The notes below the pieces were generated by a model. That model ran no database searches and was not told where the DNA came from. It saw nothing but the letters and a program-made list of their open reading frames with translations. The position numbers were made by a program, and so were the translations under genes. From positions 3,658,001 through 3,722,000 of the forward strand of contig OZ220731.1 in the NCBI GenBank assembly GCA_965116785.1: DNA of 64,000 bases, given 5' to 3'. Below are positions 25,051-33,585 of this stretch, one piece after another. How positions within the stretch are numbered: the stretch's first letter is position 1; the number at the start of each line of letters is the position of its first letter. This DNA is from Bin87 sp965116785 (GTDB lineage: Bacteria; Chloroflexota; Dehalococcoidia; Lucifugimonadales; UBA3495).

Positions 25051-25986
25051 ATGAGCGACCTGGTACTGCGCACCGCCGTAGGAAATTACGGGCACACTAC
25101 CCCCTTGAAGGATGGGACCATCACGTCACCGGCGTTCAACATGGAGCACATCGAGGTGTCGCCGGTGACCAGCATCTTCCGGCGGATGGTGCGGGAGCTG
25201 GAGTTCGACGTGGCGGAAATGGCGCTGTCCACCTATCTCTGCGCCCGAGCGCACGGCAAACAGTTTACCGGCGTGCCCATCTTCCTGACGCGGGCCTTCT
25301 ACCATGGCGGCATCGTGGTCAACCGGAAGAGCGGAATCGAGACGCCGAAAGACCTGGAGGGCAAGCGGTTCGGCGTGCGCAGCTACACACTGACGCCAGG
25401 GGTGTGGACGCGGGGGTTGCTACAGACCGAGTATGGCGTGGATCTGGACGCGGTGACGTGGGTGCTGTCGGGCGACGAGCACGTAGCAGAGTATGTGGCG
25501 CCGGCCAACGTGGTGTCGTCGCCCAACAACAACCTGGGCGAGATGCTGCTGTCGGGCGAGATTGACGCCGCCATCGGCGTGGGTCCCATAGACTCGCCGG
25601 ACGTGCGGCCGCTGTTTGATGCGCCGGACACCGCCGACGCCGAGTGGCACCGCAAGACGGGCGTATATCCCATCAGCCACATGCTGGTGGTGAAGAACGC
25701 CGCGCTGGACGCCAACCCCGAGCTGGCGGCCGAGCTTTTCGAAACCTTCAACACGGCGCGCGCCCTCTACCTTGGCAAGATGCGCTCGGGGGATGCGGCC
25801 GCGCCGGAAGACCGGTTCCTGCACCAGATGGTGGACGTGGTGGGCGACGACCCGCTCCCCTACGGCGTGGAGAGCTCGCGGAAGACGCTGGAAACCTTCG
25901 TTGGCTTCAACGTGGACCAGAAGGTGATACCGCAGGCGGTGGATGTGGATGAGCTGTTCCCGGAGGGGACGCTGGGGCTGGGGTGA
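25051..25986 (+). CDS. NMT1/4,5-dihydroxyphthalate decarboxylase-like protein
   Basis: A 311-residue protein with the periplasmic-binding fold of the NMT1/THI5 type. VTSIFRRMVRELEFDVAEMALSTYLCARAHG (family block), then NRKSGIETPKDLEGKRFGVRSY, place it close to proteins annotated as 4,5-dihydroxyphthalate decarboxylase. There is no signal peptide, which favours a cytoplasmic enzyme or sensor over a transport-binding protein. ATG 25051 has GGGAGG upstream. A related protein lies at 26978-27865, so the region may handle an aromatic acid. Confidence 0.8.
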   Translation: MSDLVLRTAVGNYGHTTPLKDGTITSPAFNMEHIEVSPVTSIFRRMVRELEFDVAEMALSTYLCARAHGKQFTGVPIFLTRAFYHGGIVVNRKSGIETPKDLEGKRFGVRSYTLTPGVWTRGLLQTEYGVDLDAVTWVLSGDEHVAEYVAPANVVSSPNNNLGEMLLSGEIDAAIGVGPIDSPDVRPLFDAPDTADAEWHRKTGVYPISHMLVVKNAALDANPELAAELFETFNTARALYLGKMRSGDAAAPEDRFLHQMVDVVGDDPLPYGVESSRKTLETFVGFNVDQKVIPQAVDVDELFPEGTLGLG

Positions 25987-26055
25987 CAAGGATTAGAGTA
26001 CTCTCGATGTGTCACTGACATCGTTAGCTCGATTTAGCGAACTACAGCACTTACA

Positions 26056-26580
26056 ATGTTGCGCGACATGGACGCTTTGGTAGTGAACGCCGGTAGTTGG
26101 GCCAGCGTATCGGGAGCGGCAATATCCACCGTCGGACTGATCGCCACCATAATCGTGGCTTGGGGCGCCAGATCGGCGTCTCGGGCCGCGCGAGCGGCTG
26201 CGATCGCCACCAACAATAGCATCGAACGCCATCTGCAGGCGATAGATGTAGAACGCGCCATTGGGTTGATCCAACGTATCAAGCTGTTGCACGATACGGC
26301 TAGATGGGAAGCTGCAATGGAGCAATATCAAGCTTTGAGGATGATGCTCTCGCACATCATGGCACGTTGCTCCGAAAACCAAACCGAGACTCGACAGGGA
26401 TTGGCCACGGCCCGAGCGGATATTAGGTACTTGGAGGACTCCGTTGGGGAGCGCATCGGTAAGCCAATCGACGCAAACACTCGAGCGCGATTCAATCGCA
26501 GACTGAACAACGTGCAGAGCATCCTAGAGGAATTGGCCAGCACCATGGGCTTCGGTGACCAGCCGGGGGAGGCAAAATGA
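26056..26580 (+). CDS. Hypothetical membrane-anchored protein (174 aa)
   Basis: A single N-terminal membrane segment (about residues 15-36, SGAAISTVGLIATIIVAWGA) is followed by an Arg/Ala-rich cytosolic helical region of about 135 residues. ATG 26068 is an alternative start. I do not recognise the family. Its stop overlaps the next gene as ATGA, so the two form a tight pair of unknown function. Confidence 0.65.
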   Translation: MLRDMDALVVNAGSWASVSGAAISTVGLIATIIVAWGARSASRAARAAAIATNNSIERHLQAIDVERAIGLIQRIKLLHDTARWEAAMEQYQALRMMLSHIMARCSENQTETRQGLATARADIRYLEDSVGERIGKPIDANTRARFNRRLNNVQSILEELASTMGFGDQPGEAK

Positions 26581-26903
26581 GCCAGATGGAACGGGTCCTG
26601 GAAGGGTTGTTTCGCCGAACGTCCGAGGGCAGGTTAAAATGGGCGCCCACGGTCGAGGAGGACCAATTCATAACTGCTGTAGATGCGATTGCGGTAGCAA
26701 TCCAGGAAACGAAGTGGCCGCGTCCGAAAGGCTGCCGGCTAGAGATAATTGACGAGGACGGGCGTCTGGTCGAAGTCTTCGACCACGGGAATGCCTCGGC
26801 AGACCAATACAAGGCTTTGGAGCGTCTGTATGCTGAAGCTCGTCGTTCCGCACTGAGTTCTCAGGCCACCTTGGAGAAGCTGGCCAAGGCTCTTGAAACC
26901 TAA
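26577..26903 (+). CDS. Hypothetical protein (108 aa), partner of the 26056 gene
   Basis: A small soluble protein. The layout is an N-terminal helix (QMERVLEGLFRRTSEG), a W..TV..D.F segment (KWAPTVEEDQFITAVDAIAVAIQ), a strand pair with an acidic turn (LEIIDEDGRLVEVFDHG) and a C-terminal helix (LERLYAEARRS). I have seen this general plan in small proteins of unknown function in Actinobacteria and Chloroflexota, but cannot name a family. It overlaps the membrane-anchored partner by 4 bases. Confidence 0.65.
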   Translation: MSQMERVLEGLFRRTSEGRLKWAPTVEEDQFITAVDAIAVAIQETKWPRPKGCRLEIIDEDGRLVEVFDHGNASADQYKALERLYAEARRSALSSQATLEKLAKALET

Positions 26904-26926
26904 CCGGCCACCTACAGCAATGAGAC

Positions 26927-26947
26927 GAGGCGCAACTACTGCGCCTC
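26927..26947. terminator. Hairpin terminator between convergent genes
   Basis: A perfect 8-bp stem (GAGGCGCA / TGCGCCTC) with an ACTAC loop is followed on the plus strand by CGCTTTCTTT. It lies 24 bases after the hypothetical pair and 31 bases from the stop of the minus-strand binding protein. Confidence 0.65.
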
Positions 26948-26977
26948 CGCTTTCTTTGGGCCGCCGTGTCGTTCTGG

Positions 26978-27865
26978 CTACACGGCCACGGCCTGCTCGT
27001 AGGTGACGTGGCCGAGCTGTTCCTGGGGGAAGATTTGCCAGTTCAGCATCCAGCGGTGGGTGCGGTCGAACATCTCTTTCGTGTACGGCTCGAAGACCAG
27101 GCGCTCGCCGATGCCGGCGCGGCGGTGGTCGAAGAGCGGGTGGTACCGCTCGGGCAGCTCGTTGAGGAAGTAGTGCTGGTAGCGCTCCTTGGCAGCGTCG
27201 ATCTCGCGCTGGGCGCGCTGCAGGGCGCTGAAGTAGGCTCGAAGCTGGTCGTCGCTCGCGTCGCCGTTGATGAGGAACCCGATCATGAAGCTGGTGTCGA
27301 CCAACTTGCGGAAGCCCTGCTGCTCCAGCACGTAGCCGGGCGCGCCGAACACGTTGGCGGCCGGGACGCGGCGGTCCAGCGCCAGCTGCAAGCGGTCCAG
27401 AGGGCCGCCCACAAACTGCAGCTTGATCTCGTCTCGGGGCAGGATGCTCTCCAGGGCCTGTAGGGCGGAGAAGTGGCTGCCCGAATGCCAGCCCACGGCG
27501 ACCTCCACATTGGCCAGGTCCTCGGGGGTTTGCAGGGGCGACTCTGGGGCGACCCAGATGCCGCTGGGGGTGACGGAGTAGGCGTGGCCCCACATGCGGC
27601 CGTGGGCGGCGCTGGCGGCCATGCCCACCGCCCAGTGGCAGGCGGAGCTGATCTCGCAGGCACGGCCGGCCTCCATGGACTCGAAGGCGCCGCGCTTGAT
27701 CTCCGTGGGCGCGCCCTCGGCGGAATCGACCGAGGGGTTGAGGGTCTCGTCGGGGCGGCTGGAAGCGACGAACTCATAGTCGAGCCCTTCGTCGGCGAAG
27801 TAGCCCTTCTCCTCAGCAACCCATTCCTGCAGCCGGCCGTGGGGAACGATACGGAACGTAGACAT
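26978..27865 (-). CDS. NMT1/THI5-like substrate-binding protein
   Basis: A 295-residue protein of the type II periplasmic-binding fold. FRIVPHGRLQEWVAEEKGYFADEGLDYEFV (N-terminal block) is typical of NMT1-like proteins, and VAVGWHSGSHFSALQALE of the second lobe. There is no signal peptide, so a cytoplasmic sensor or enzyme is as likely as an ABC-transporter binding protein. The start is ATG 27865 with GGAGG 6 bases upstream. It is divergent from the LLM monooxygenase at 27987. Confidence 0.78.
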   Translation of the reverse strand: MSTFRIVPHGRLQEWVAEEKGYFADEGLDYEFVASSRPDETLNPSVDSAEGAPTEIKRGAFESMEAGRACEISSACHWAVGMAASAAHGRMWGHAYSVTPSGIWVAPESPLQTPEDLANVEVAVGWHSGSHFSALQALESILPRDEIKLQFVGGPLDRLQLALDRRVPAANVFGAPGYVLEQQGFRKLVDTSFMIGFLINGDASDDQLRAYFSALQRAQREIDAAKERYQHYFLNELPERYHPLFDHRRAGIGERLVFEPYTKEMFDRTHRWMLNWQIFPQEQLGHVTYEQAVAV

Positions 27866-27986
27866 CTGGAGCCTCCACACTGCGAGGTTTCGTCACTGGA
27901 TTATCCCGTATGCTCACCCTTGTTTCAACTTGGCGTTGGCAATATGATGACGCCGAAGCGCATCTGTTGCAAGAAGGCGGTATTGA

Positions 27987-28904
27987 ATGGTCAAGTACTC
28001 ATTCCGGTTGCCCAACGCCGACTACCTGGGGTTTCCGGCGACGGCGCAGGGCATCTTGGACACGGCTATCAAGGCGGAGGAACTCGGTTTCGACGCAGTG
28101 TTCGTCAACGACCACGTGATCGTGGACGACGGGGCGCGGAGCGAACCGTGGCGGCAGGTGTACGATCCGCTGATGTCGCTGGCCTACGTGGCGTCGCGCA
28201 CGTCGAAGATCGGCCTGGGCACCTCGGTGCTGATCATGCCATACCGCAACCCGGTGGTGACGGCCAAGATGGTTGCTACGCTGGACCAGATGTCCAACGG
28301 TCGGGCCATCGTGGGCGTGGGGTCCGGCTGGAACGAGACCGAGTACGCCGCGCTGGACGTGCCGCACCGGGAGCGGGGGGCGCGCACCAACGAGTACCTG
28401 CTGCTGTGGAAAGCGTGCTGGGAGCCGGACCCGGTGTCGTTCAACGGGCGGTTCTTCTCCTTCGACGGGCTGCACACCAGTCCCAAGCCGGTGCAGCAGC
28501 CGCACCCGCCCATCTGGGTCGGCGGATCCAGCCACGCATCCCTGCGGAGGGCGGCGCGGTTCGCGCAGGTGTGGCAGCCTACGCCCACGCCGCTGCCCAC
28601 GCTGGTCAGCAATTGGCAGTACCTCAAGGACGTATCCGCGGAAATCGGACGCGAGGAACCGCCGCGAGTGCGGATGAGCTTCCGGGTCAACATCAGCAGC
28701 ATCTCGGGTCATTCCGTTTCAGACAGCGACCGGCCGACGGGCTACGGGACCACCGAGCAGATCGTGTCGGACCTCAACCGATACCGTCAGGAGTCCGGCC
28801 TGGACGAATTCCAGATCAACTGCCACGACTGCGGCGACCTGCAACAACTGCTGGACACCATGGACGCGCTGGTGCAGGACGTGTTTCCGAGGGTGGATCG
28901 GTAG
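27987..28904 (+). CDS. LLM-class flavin/F420-dependent oxidoreductase
   Basis: A 305-residue luciferase-like TIM barrel. Family marks: FDAVFVNDHV, LGTSVLIMPYRNPVVTAKMVATLDQMSNGRAIVGVGSGW (split here by function: cofactor phosphate site) and PKPVQQPHPPIWVGG. Cofactor may be F420 or FMNH2; the sequence does not settle it. It lies next to an HsaA-like monooxygenase gene with a 4-base gap, so both probably act in one oxidation pathway. Confidence 0.9.
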   Translation: MVKYSFRLPNADYLGFPATAQGILDTAIKAEELGFDAVFVNDHVIVDDGARSEPWRQVYDPLMSLAYVASRTSKIGLGTSVLIMPYRNPVVTAKMVATLDQMSNGRAIVGVGSGWNETEYAALDVPHRERGARTNEYLLLWKACWEPDPVSFNGRFFSFDGLHTSPKPVQQPHPPIWVGGSSHASLRRAARFAQVWQPTPTPLPTLVSNWQYLKDVSAEIGREEPPRVRMSFRVNISSISGHSVSDSDRPTGYGTTEQIVSDLNRYRQESGLDEFQINCHDCGDLQQLLDTMDALVQDVFPRVDR

Positions 28905-28908
28905 GACG

Positions 28909-30093
28909 ATGATTGCCATGACCGGGTTCCCCACCGACCGCGAGGAGAAGCGCCGGGTGCTCATGGACGCGGTGGAGAGCGTGCGGCCCACACTCGAGGC
29001 AGGAGTGGAGGAGTCAGAACGGATCGGCACGCTGGCCCCGTCCTCGGTGGACGCGCTGTACGAGTCGGGGCTGCTGCGATTGAAGATGCCCCACGTGCTG
29101 GGCGGCGCCGAGGCCGACGTGGTGACGCAACTCGACGTGCTGGAAGCGGTGAGCCGTATCGACCCGGCCTCGGGCTGGTGCCTGATGATCGGCGCGGCGA
29201 GCCTGGGTAGTTTGGCGGCGTTCCTGCCCGACGACTCCGTTGAGGAGATCTTCGTGGGCGGGAAGCCGCCCAGGACGGCAGGAGCGGCGGCTCCTTCCGC
29301 CACCGCGACGCCGGTGGATGGCGGCTACCGGGTCACCGGCCACTGGAAGTTCGGCAGCGGGATCATGCACGCGGACTGGGTCTCTGCCGGCGCCCGCGTG
29401 GTCGGCGGATTCGATGGCTATCCGCGGCAGGTACGGATGGCGATGCCCAGGCACAAGGTCAAGGTGCACGACAACTGGCAGGTGATGGGCCTGCGGGGCA
29501 CGGGAAGCTGCGATTTCTCGGTGGAGGACCTGTTCGTGTCGGACGGGTTCGCGTGGGACGCGACGCTGACGGAGCCGCTGCGCGGCGGGGCGCTCTACCG
29601 GCTGGGTCGGCCGGCCTTCGTGACCAACGAGCACTCGGCCTTCGCGCTGGGCGTGGCGCGGCGGGCGCTGGACGCGGTGACCGAGGCGGCGGCGTCCAAG
29701 ACGCGGGGGTACAACTCGGTGAACCTGCTGGCGAACCGGGCGACCTTCCAGCGAGCGCTGGGCGAATGCGACCTGCGATTGCGGGCGGCGCGCTCGCTGA
29801 ACGTTGAAATCCTGGAGGAGGCCTGGCAGTCGGTCTGCGCCGGTCACACGCCACCGCCTCCGCTCCAGGCCGAGATGCGCAGTTGCGCCACCTACACCAC
29901 CGAGGTGGCCGCCGAGGTGACGGCACAGGCCTTCCGCTACGGCGGCGGGGAGGCGCTGTTCACGCCCAACATCCTGCAGCAGTGCCTGCGGGACATCAAC
30001 GCGGCGGCCCAGCACCAGATGGTCAGCGACACGGCCTACGAGAACCACGGGCAGTTCCTGCTGGGGCTGCCGGACGCGCGGGTGATGGAATAG
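28909..30093 (+). CDS. Acyl-CoA-dehydrogenase-fold flavin monooxygenase (HsaA/HpaH-like)
   Basis: A 394-residue group D flavin monooxygenase, structurally like acyl-CoA dehydrogenase. Marks: LYESGLLRLKMPHVLGGAEAD, SRIDPASGWCLMIGA, GHWKFGSGIMHADW and LRGTGSCDFSVEDLFV. Relatives (HsaA of steroid degradation, HpaH-type) hydroxylate phenolic rings with FADH2 supplied by a separate reductase. A reductase is not obvious nearby, though a nitroreductase-like flavoprotein lies at 5293. ATG 28918 is an alternative start. Likely co-transcribed with the LLM gene. Confidence 0.88.
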   Translation: MIAMTGFPTDREEKRRVLMDAVESVRPTLEAGVEESERIGTLAPSSVDALYESGLLRLKMPHVLGGAEADVVTQLDVLEAVSRIDPASGWCLMIGAASLGSLAAFLPDDSVEEIFVGGKPPRTAGAAAPSATATPVDGGYRVTGHWKFGSGIMHADWVSAGARVVGGFDGYPRQVRMAMPRHKVKVHDNWQVMGLRGTGSCDFSVEDLFVSDGFAWDATLTEPLRGGALYRLGRPAFVTNEHSAFALGVARRALDAVTEAAASKTRGYNSVNLLANRATFQRALGECDLRLRAARSLNVEILEEAWQSVCAGHTPPPPLQAEMRSCATYTTEVAAEVTAQAFRYGGGEALFTPNILQQCLRDINAAAQHQMVSDTAYENHGQFLLGLPDARVME

Positions 30094-30124
30094 CGAGGTT
30101 CACGCGTACCGGGTTTGGTGAGTT

Positions 30125-30234
30125 GTCAGAATCAGGATTTTCCAGATTTACGGATTATCAGGATTGGAATCGCTCTGTGATGGAGTTCTGCCAATCCTGT
30201 CAAATCCTGAAATCCCGCAAATCCTGATTCTGAC
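30125..30234. repeat. MITE-like inverted repeat, copy B
   Basis: The ends GTCAGAATCAGGATTTTCCA and, reversed, GTCAGAATCAGGATTTGCGG are near-perfect inverted repeats. The interior has repeats of GGATT and AATCC. It is the best-preserved of the four copies. Confidence 0.85.
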
Positions 30235-30278
30235 GATTTGCGAAACTGGGCACGCATGAGCATGGCGGAGGTGTTGAC

Positions 30279-31310
30279 ATGGCTACCTATCTCTACGTAT
30301 CGCTGCAAGGGGACGACGTCATCGCCCGGTACGACCTGGATCCGGCCATCGGAGGGCTGACGAACCGGGTCGAGTTTCCGCTGGCGGGCATGCCGGCGCC
30401 CATGGCCACGGATCCCGCGAAGCGCTTCCTGTTCGTCGGCCGGCGCCGGCCGGGGGAGTTCGGACTGACGTCGTACCGCATCGACGGCGACAGCGGGGAC
30501 CTGGACCGCATCAACGACATCAACCTGGGCGGCAACCCGGTGCACATCTTTATCGACCGTACCGGGAAGTACCTGCTGTCGGCCTACTACTACCAGGCGC
30601 GGGTGGGCGTGCACGGGTTCGGCGACGACGGGCGGTTGGACCCGACGCCCATCGAGTGGCGGGAGACGGGCATTGGCGCCCATTACATCCAGACCGACGC
30701 GTCCAACCGCTACGCCTTCGTGCCGCACATTGCCGAAGGGTCGCAGACCGGCCCCAACGCCATCTTCCAGTTCCGCTTCGACGAGTCGACGGGCCGGCTG
30801 ACTCCCAACGACCCGGACCGGGCCAACCCCACGTCGCCCGAGGGGCCGCGGCATATCTGCTTCAACCCCAACCTGGACGTGGTGTACTCGTCCAACGAGC
30901 AGGGGTGCAGCGTCACCGCCTATCGCTTCGACGCCGACGCCGGCACGTTGTCGCCCTTCCAGACGGTGCCGACGCTGCCGGAGGGTTTCACCGAGCGGAA
31001 CACCTGCTCGCAGATCCAGATAACGCCGTCGGGCCGGTTCCTGTACGCGCCCAACCGTGGTCACAACAGCGTGGCCGGCTTTACGGTAAACCAGGATGAC
31101 GGCAGCCTCACCGCCATCGGACGGGTCTCCACCGAGGCGGTGCCGCGGGCCTTCAGCCTGGACACCACGGGCAACTATCTCTATGCGTCGGGCCTGGAGA
31201 CGGGACGGCTGGCGTCCTACCGGGTGAACCAGGACAGCGGCGAGTTGGAGCCGCTGGAGATATATGACATCGGACGGGAGCCGATGTGGGTGACGATCAT
31301 CGACCTGTGA
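30279..31310 (+). CDS. Lactonase family beta-propeller protein
   Basis: A 343-residue seven-bladed propeller of the 6-phosphogluconolactonase (Pgl) / 3-carboxymuconate cyclase type. Repeats of the form YLYVSLQGDDVIARYDLD and GRFLYAPNRGHNSVAGFTVNQDDGSL are visible about every 48 residues. DASNRYAFVPHIA and GPRHICFNPN are active-site-side segments. It probably hydrolyses a sugar or aromatic-derived lactone. GGAGG precedes ATG 30279. There is no signal peptide. Confidence 0.88.
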   Translation: MATYLYVSLQGDDVIARYDLDPAIGGLTNRVEFPLAGMPAPMATDPAKRFLFVGRRRPGEFGLTSYRIDGDSGDLDRINDINLGGNPVHIFIDRTGKYLLSAYYYQARVGVHGFGDDGRLDPTPIEWRETGIGAHYIQTDASNRYAFVPHIAEGSQTGPNAIFQFRFDESTGRLTPNDPDRANPTSPEGPRHICFNPNLDVVYSSNEQGCSVTAYRFDADAGTLSPFQTVPTLPEGFTERNTCSQIQITPSGRFLYAPNRGHNSVAGFTVNQDDGSLTAIGRVSTEAVPRAFSLDTTGNYLYASGLETGRLASYRVNQDSGELEPLEIYDIGREPMWVTIIDL

Positions 31311-31399
31311 TCGCCCGCGCGTGGCCGGATATCGCGGCTGGGTGGTAGTATGGAAGGGCGGTCGGCGCGGTCGCCGCTGGTCCATAGGGGGCACGGCGT

Positions 31400-31474
31400 G
31401 GGGGCTTAGCTCAGTGGGAGAGCACCTGCTTTGCAAGCAGGGGGTCACGGGTTCGAATCCCGTAGCCTCCACCA
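31400..31474 (+). tRNA. tRNA-Ala (anticodon TGC)
   Basis: A cloverleaf is complete. The acceptor GGGGGCT pairs with AGCCTCC (one G-T), the D arm is GCTC...GAGC, and the anticodon arm CCTGC-TTTGCAA-GCAGG gives TGC. The T arm is ACGGG-TTCGAAT-CCCGT. The discriminator is A and the CCA end is encoded. It lies directly upstream, in map terms, of the nuclease gene region at 31633. Confidence 0.97.
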
Positions 31475-31632
31475 AACTGGACAATGGAACGAACTTGTTA
31501 GCCTGTCGTGTAGCTACTTACCGAACCAGATGGACTAGATGTGGACGAACAACAAACACGGCGACGTCGGCTCCCGAACTTGGAAAATGCAATGCCCCTG
31601 CCCCCAAAACCGGACACAATTCTGGTTGGTTT

Positions 31633-33273
31633 TTAGCCCAACTCAGAAACCAAAATCCGTTGTGCCTGATCATTATCCCCAGGCACCAACTGCAAAGTCG
31701 GAACTGACCCTGATGCCAGGATCCGCCGGACAGTCTCCGCGTCGGCGAGACGGGCCGATGGGATATGCGTGCGGATCCGCCCAATGGGGACCACAACTTC
31801 GTCAAGTTCGAGGGACATATCGTTCTCGAACATGAACTGCACCGTTTCTCCTCGTTCCAGTTCTTCGAACTCCGAGCCCCATCGCTTCAAGTTCAAGCTA
31901 AAAGATGTCCACTTGAAAGGGACGAATTCTCCCCGCATCAGTGCCGCAGTTTCCACGACAGCCTGTGCATCCTCAGCGCTGATTAACGGTGACACCTCCC
32001 AATAACTATTGGTTCCATCTTGGATGTACGCCAGCGCCTCTACCACTGAACGGGCAGATCCATCTTCCAAGATGGGTTTGTTTACCTGACTGCATAACTC
32101 GAAGCCCCCGGGCAAACGTATCTGCAACTGACGCCCAGGCTGGAAGGCGTCTAGCCATTTGAACAGTGGGACGAGCGCTGCTGGCATCGCCCTATCAGGA
32201 CTAAGCTGATATTGCATTTCAAACTCTTCATCTGCGATGTTGGCTCTGAACGTAACTTCCAACCAGCCAGTGCTGTCATTTCCCTTGAGTGTGACCCCTT
32301 TATGCCCGCTCGTCCGTTCCGTGAGGCGGATCGAGCAACTTGCCAAAAGATCGCCGCCATCTCTCACATCCAGCGCCACTGTTATCGGCTCATCCATCTG
32401 TGTGTCCAGGGGCAACAGGCTCAGTTCCGACCCAGCGAAATCACCACCTAGGCCAGCGGGCGCATCGATTTTCAGGTTACTAATCAAGCGGTCAGGGATC
32501 TCGACCGCCAATCCGTAACCCAGTGATTCATGAATCACTAAGCCTTCTGGCTCCAAGGCAAGCTCGAAACTCAACGTGATAGGCCGATCATCCGTGGCCC
32601 CTGAGTACTTCGGATAAACGTCGATCCGGACGTCTCCATGCCTAACTGACAGCGCGCCATCACTTGGCCAAAAGTTAGATTCGGGATGAACCGTCGCAAG
32701 TTCGTACCGATAGTGCGGGTCGATCTCATTTAGGCGCTCTTGAAGTGCGATGAAACGTCGCACCCCCTCATTAACGTCACCAATCCAAGCTTGCTCATCC
32801 CGCAACTGACTGACTAGTCTAATCACCTCGTCGCTCGCCCCTTCCACAAAGTATCGTTCGATGTCAGGAAACGCAGCCATCTTCTCGTCAAGCCACGTTT
32901 TACCCCGCCACACCAACGGAAATAGGTAGCCGTCACGCAGCTTGTCGAACCACTCAAGCTCACCAGGAGTCGGGTCAATGGGCACGACCAGAGTCCATTG
33001 AGGCAGCTTCAGGACCGACGCCGTTTTCAGCGAACGCTCCACTTGCCGACGCCTCGCCCAAGTTATCCGACCCGTAAACGATTTCAGCTCAAATGCTTCC
33101 ACGGTCGAGCCATCCCGTCTGTCGACAATCTGCACGTCCCGACCTCCATCCCCTCCTTTTCCGTCGATCCGCAGCGAATCCGGATAGAGCCGACTCAGCA
33201 AAATCGCCACCATATCTTCGTATCGACCAGGTTCCAATTTATCCCACTGAACAGGCATTACAATCTCCGACAT
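31633..33273 (-). CDS. Mrr-like PD-(D/E)XK endonuclease with long C-terminal region
   Basis: A 546-residue protein. The first about 130 residues look like a restriction-endonuclease-like domain: GRYEDMVAILLSRLYP, then KGGDGGRDVQIV (Asp46) and FELKSF (Glu62-x-Lys64). Together they form the D...ExK metal-binding core. The remaining about 400 residues are mostly strand-rich with no recognised domain or ATPase motif. The start ATG 33273 has no clear ribosome binding site. The GC content is lower than that of the neighbours and it lies beside tRNA-Ala, so recent transfer is plausible. A stand-alone defence nuclease is my inference. Confidence 0.75.
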   Translation of the reverse strand: MSEIVMPVQWDKLEPGRYEDMVAILLSRLYPDSLRIDGKGGDGGRDVQIVDRRDGSTVEAFELKSFTGRITWARRRQVERSLKTASVLKLPQWTLVVPIDPTPGELEWFDKLRDGYLFPLVWRGKTWLDEKMAAFPDIERYFVEGASDEVIRLVSQLRDEQAWIGDVNEGVRRFIALQERLNEIDPHYRYELATVHPESNFWPSDGALSVRHGDVRIDVYPKYSGATDDRPITLSFELALEPEGLVIHESLGYGLAVEIPDRLISNLKIDAPAGLGGDFAGSELSLLPLDTQMDEPITVALDVRDGGDLLASCSIRLTERTSGHKGVTLKGNDSTGWLEVTFRANIADEEFEMQYQLSPDRAMPAALVPLFKWLDAFQPGRQLQIRLPGGFELCSQVNKPILEDGSARSVVEALAYIQDGTNSYWEVSPLISAEDAQAVVETAALMRGEFVPFKWTSFSLNLKRWGSEFEELERGETVQFMFENDMSLELDEVVVPIGRIRTHIPSARLADAETVRRILASGSVPTLQLVPGDNDQAQRILVSELG

Positions 33274-33585
33274 GTTTGTTGTCGCCGCCAGATATGATAA
33301 CCGCCTCCCTATTGGGATCGCGACTCTCGCGCCATTGAACTCAAGCGGACCGCGCTACGTGCCAGTAACTTGAACCAGACAGAGTGGAAGGTCGGGGAAA
33401 TCCCCGTTGCAGCAACTTCTCCCTCCAGTTCTACTTGCAGATCGTGGTGCGTGTTACTGGCCCCCGCGTCCCAGGCCTCGGCAGTAAGGACGGCATGTGA
33501 GCTCGGTCTTGCCCAATGACGCGCACCAAACCCGCCCCTCGTCAGGTGGTAACATCAGCGCAAGCATTCACAGGGAGGTCTCAAT
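33274..33585. other. Intergenic, no gene seen
   Basis: A 312-base gap between the divergent nuclease and LLM genes. A minus-strand TATCAT lies about 20 bases before the nuclease ATG and could be its -10 box. No other feature is supported. Confidence 0.4.

Noticed and set aside
30132..31484. A 450-codon minus-strand frame reaching over tRNA-Ala
   Set aside because: It is antisense to the lactonase gene and crosses the tRNA and a MITE copy, so it cannot be a real protein.
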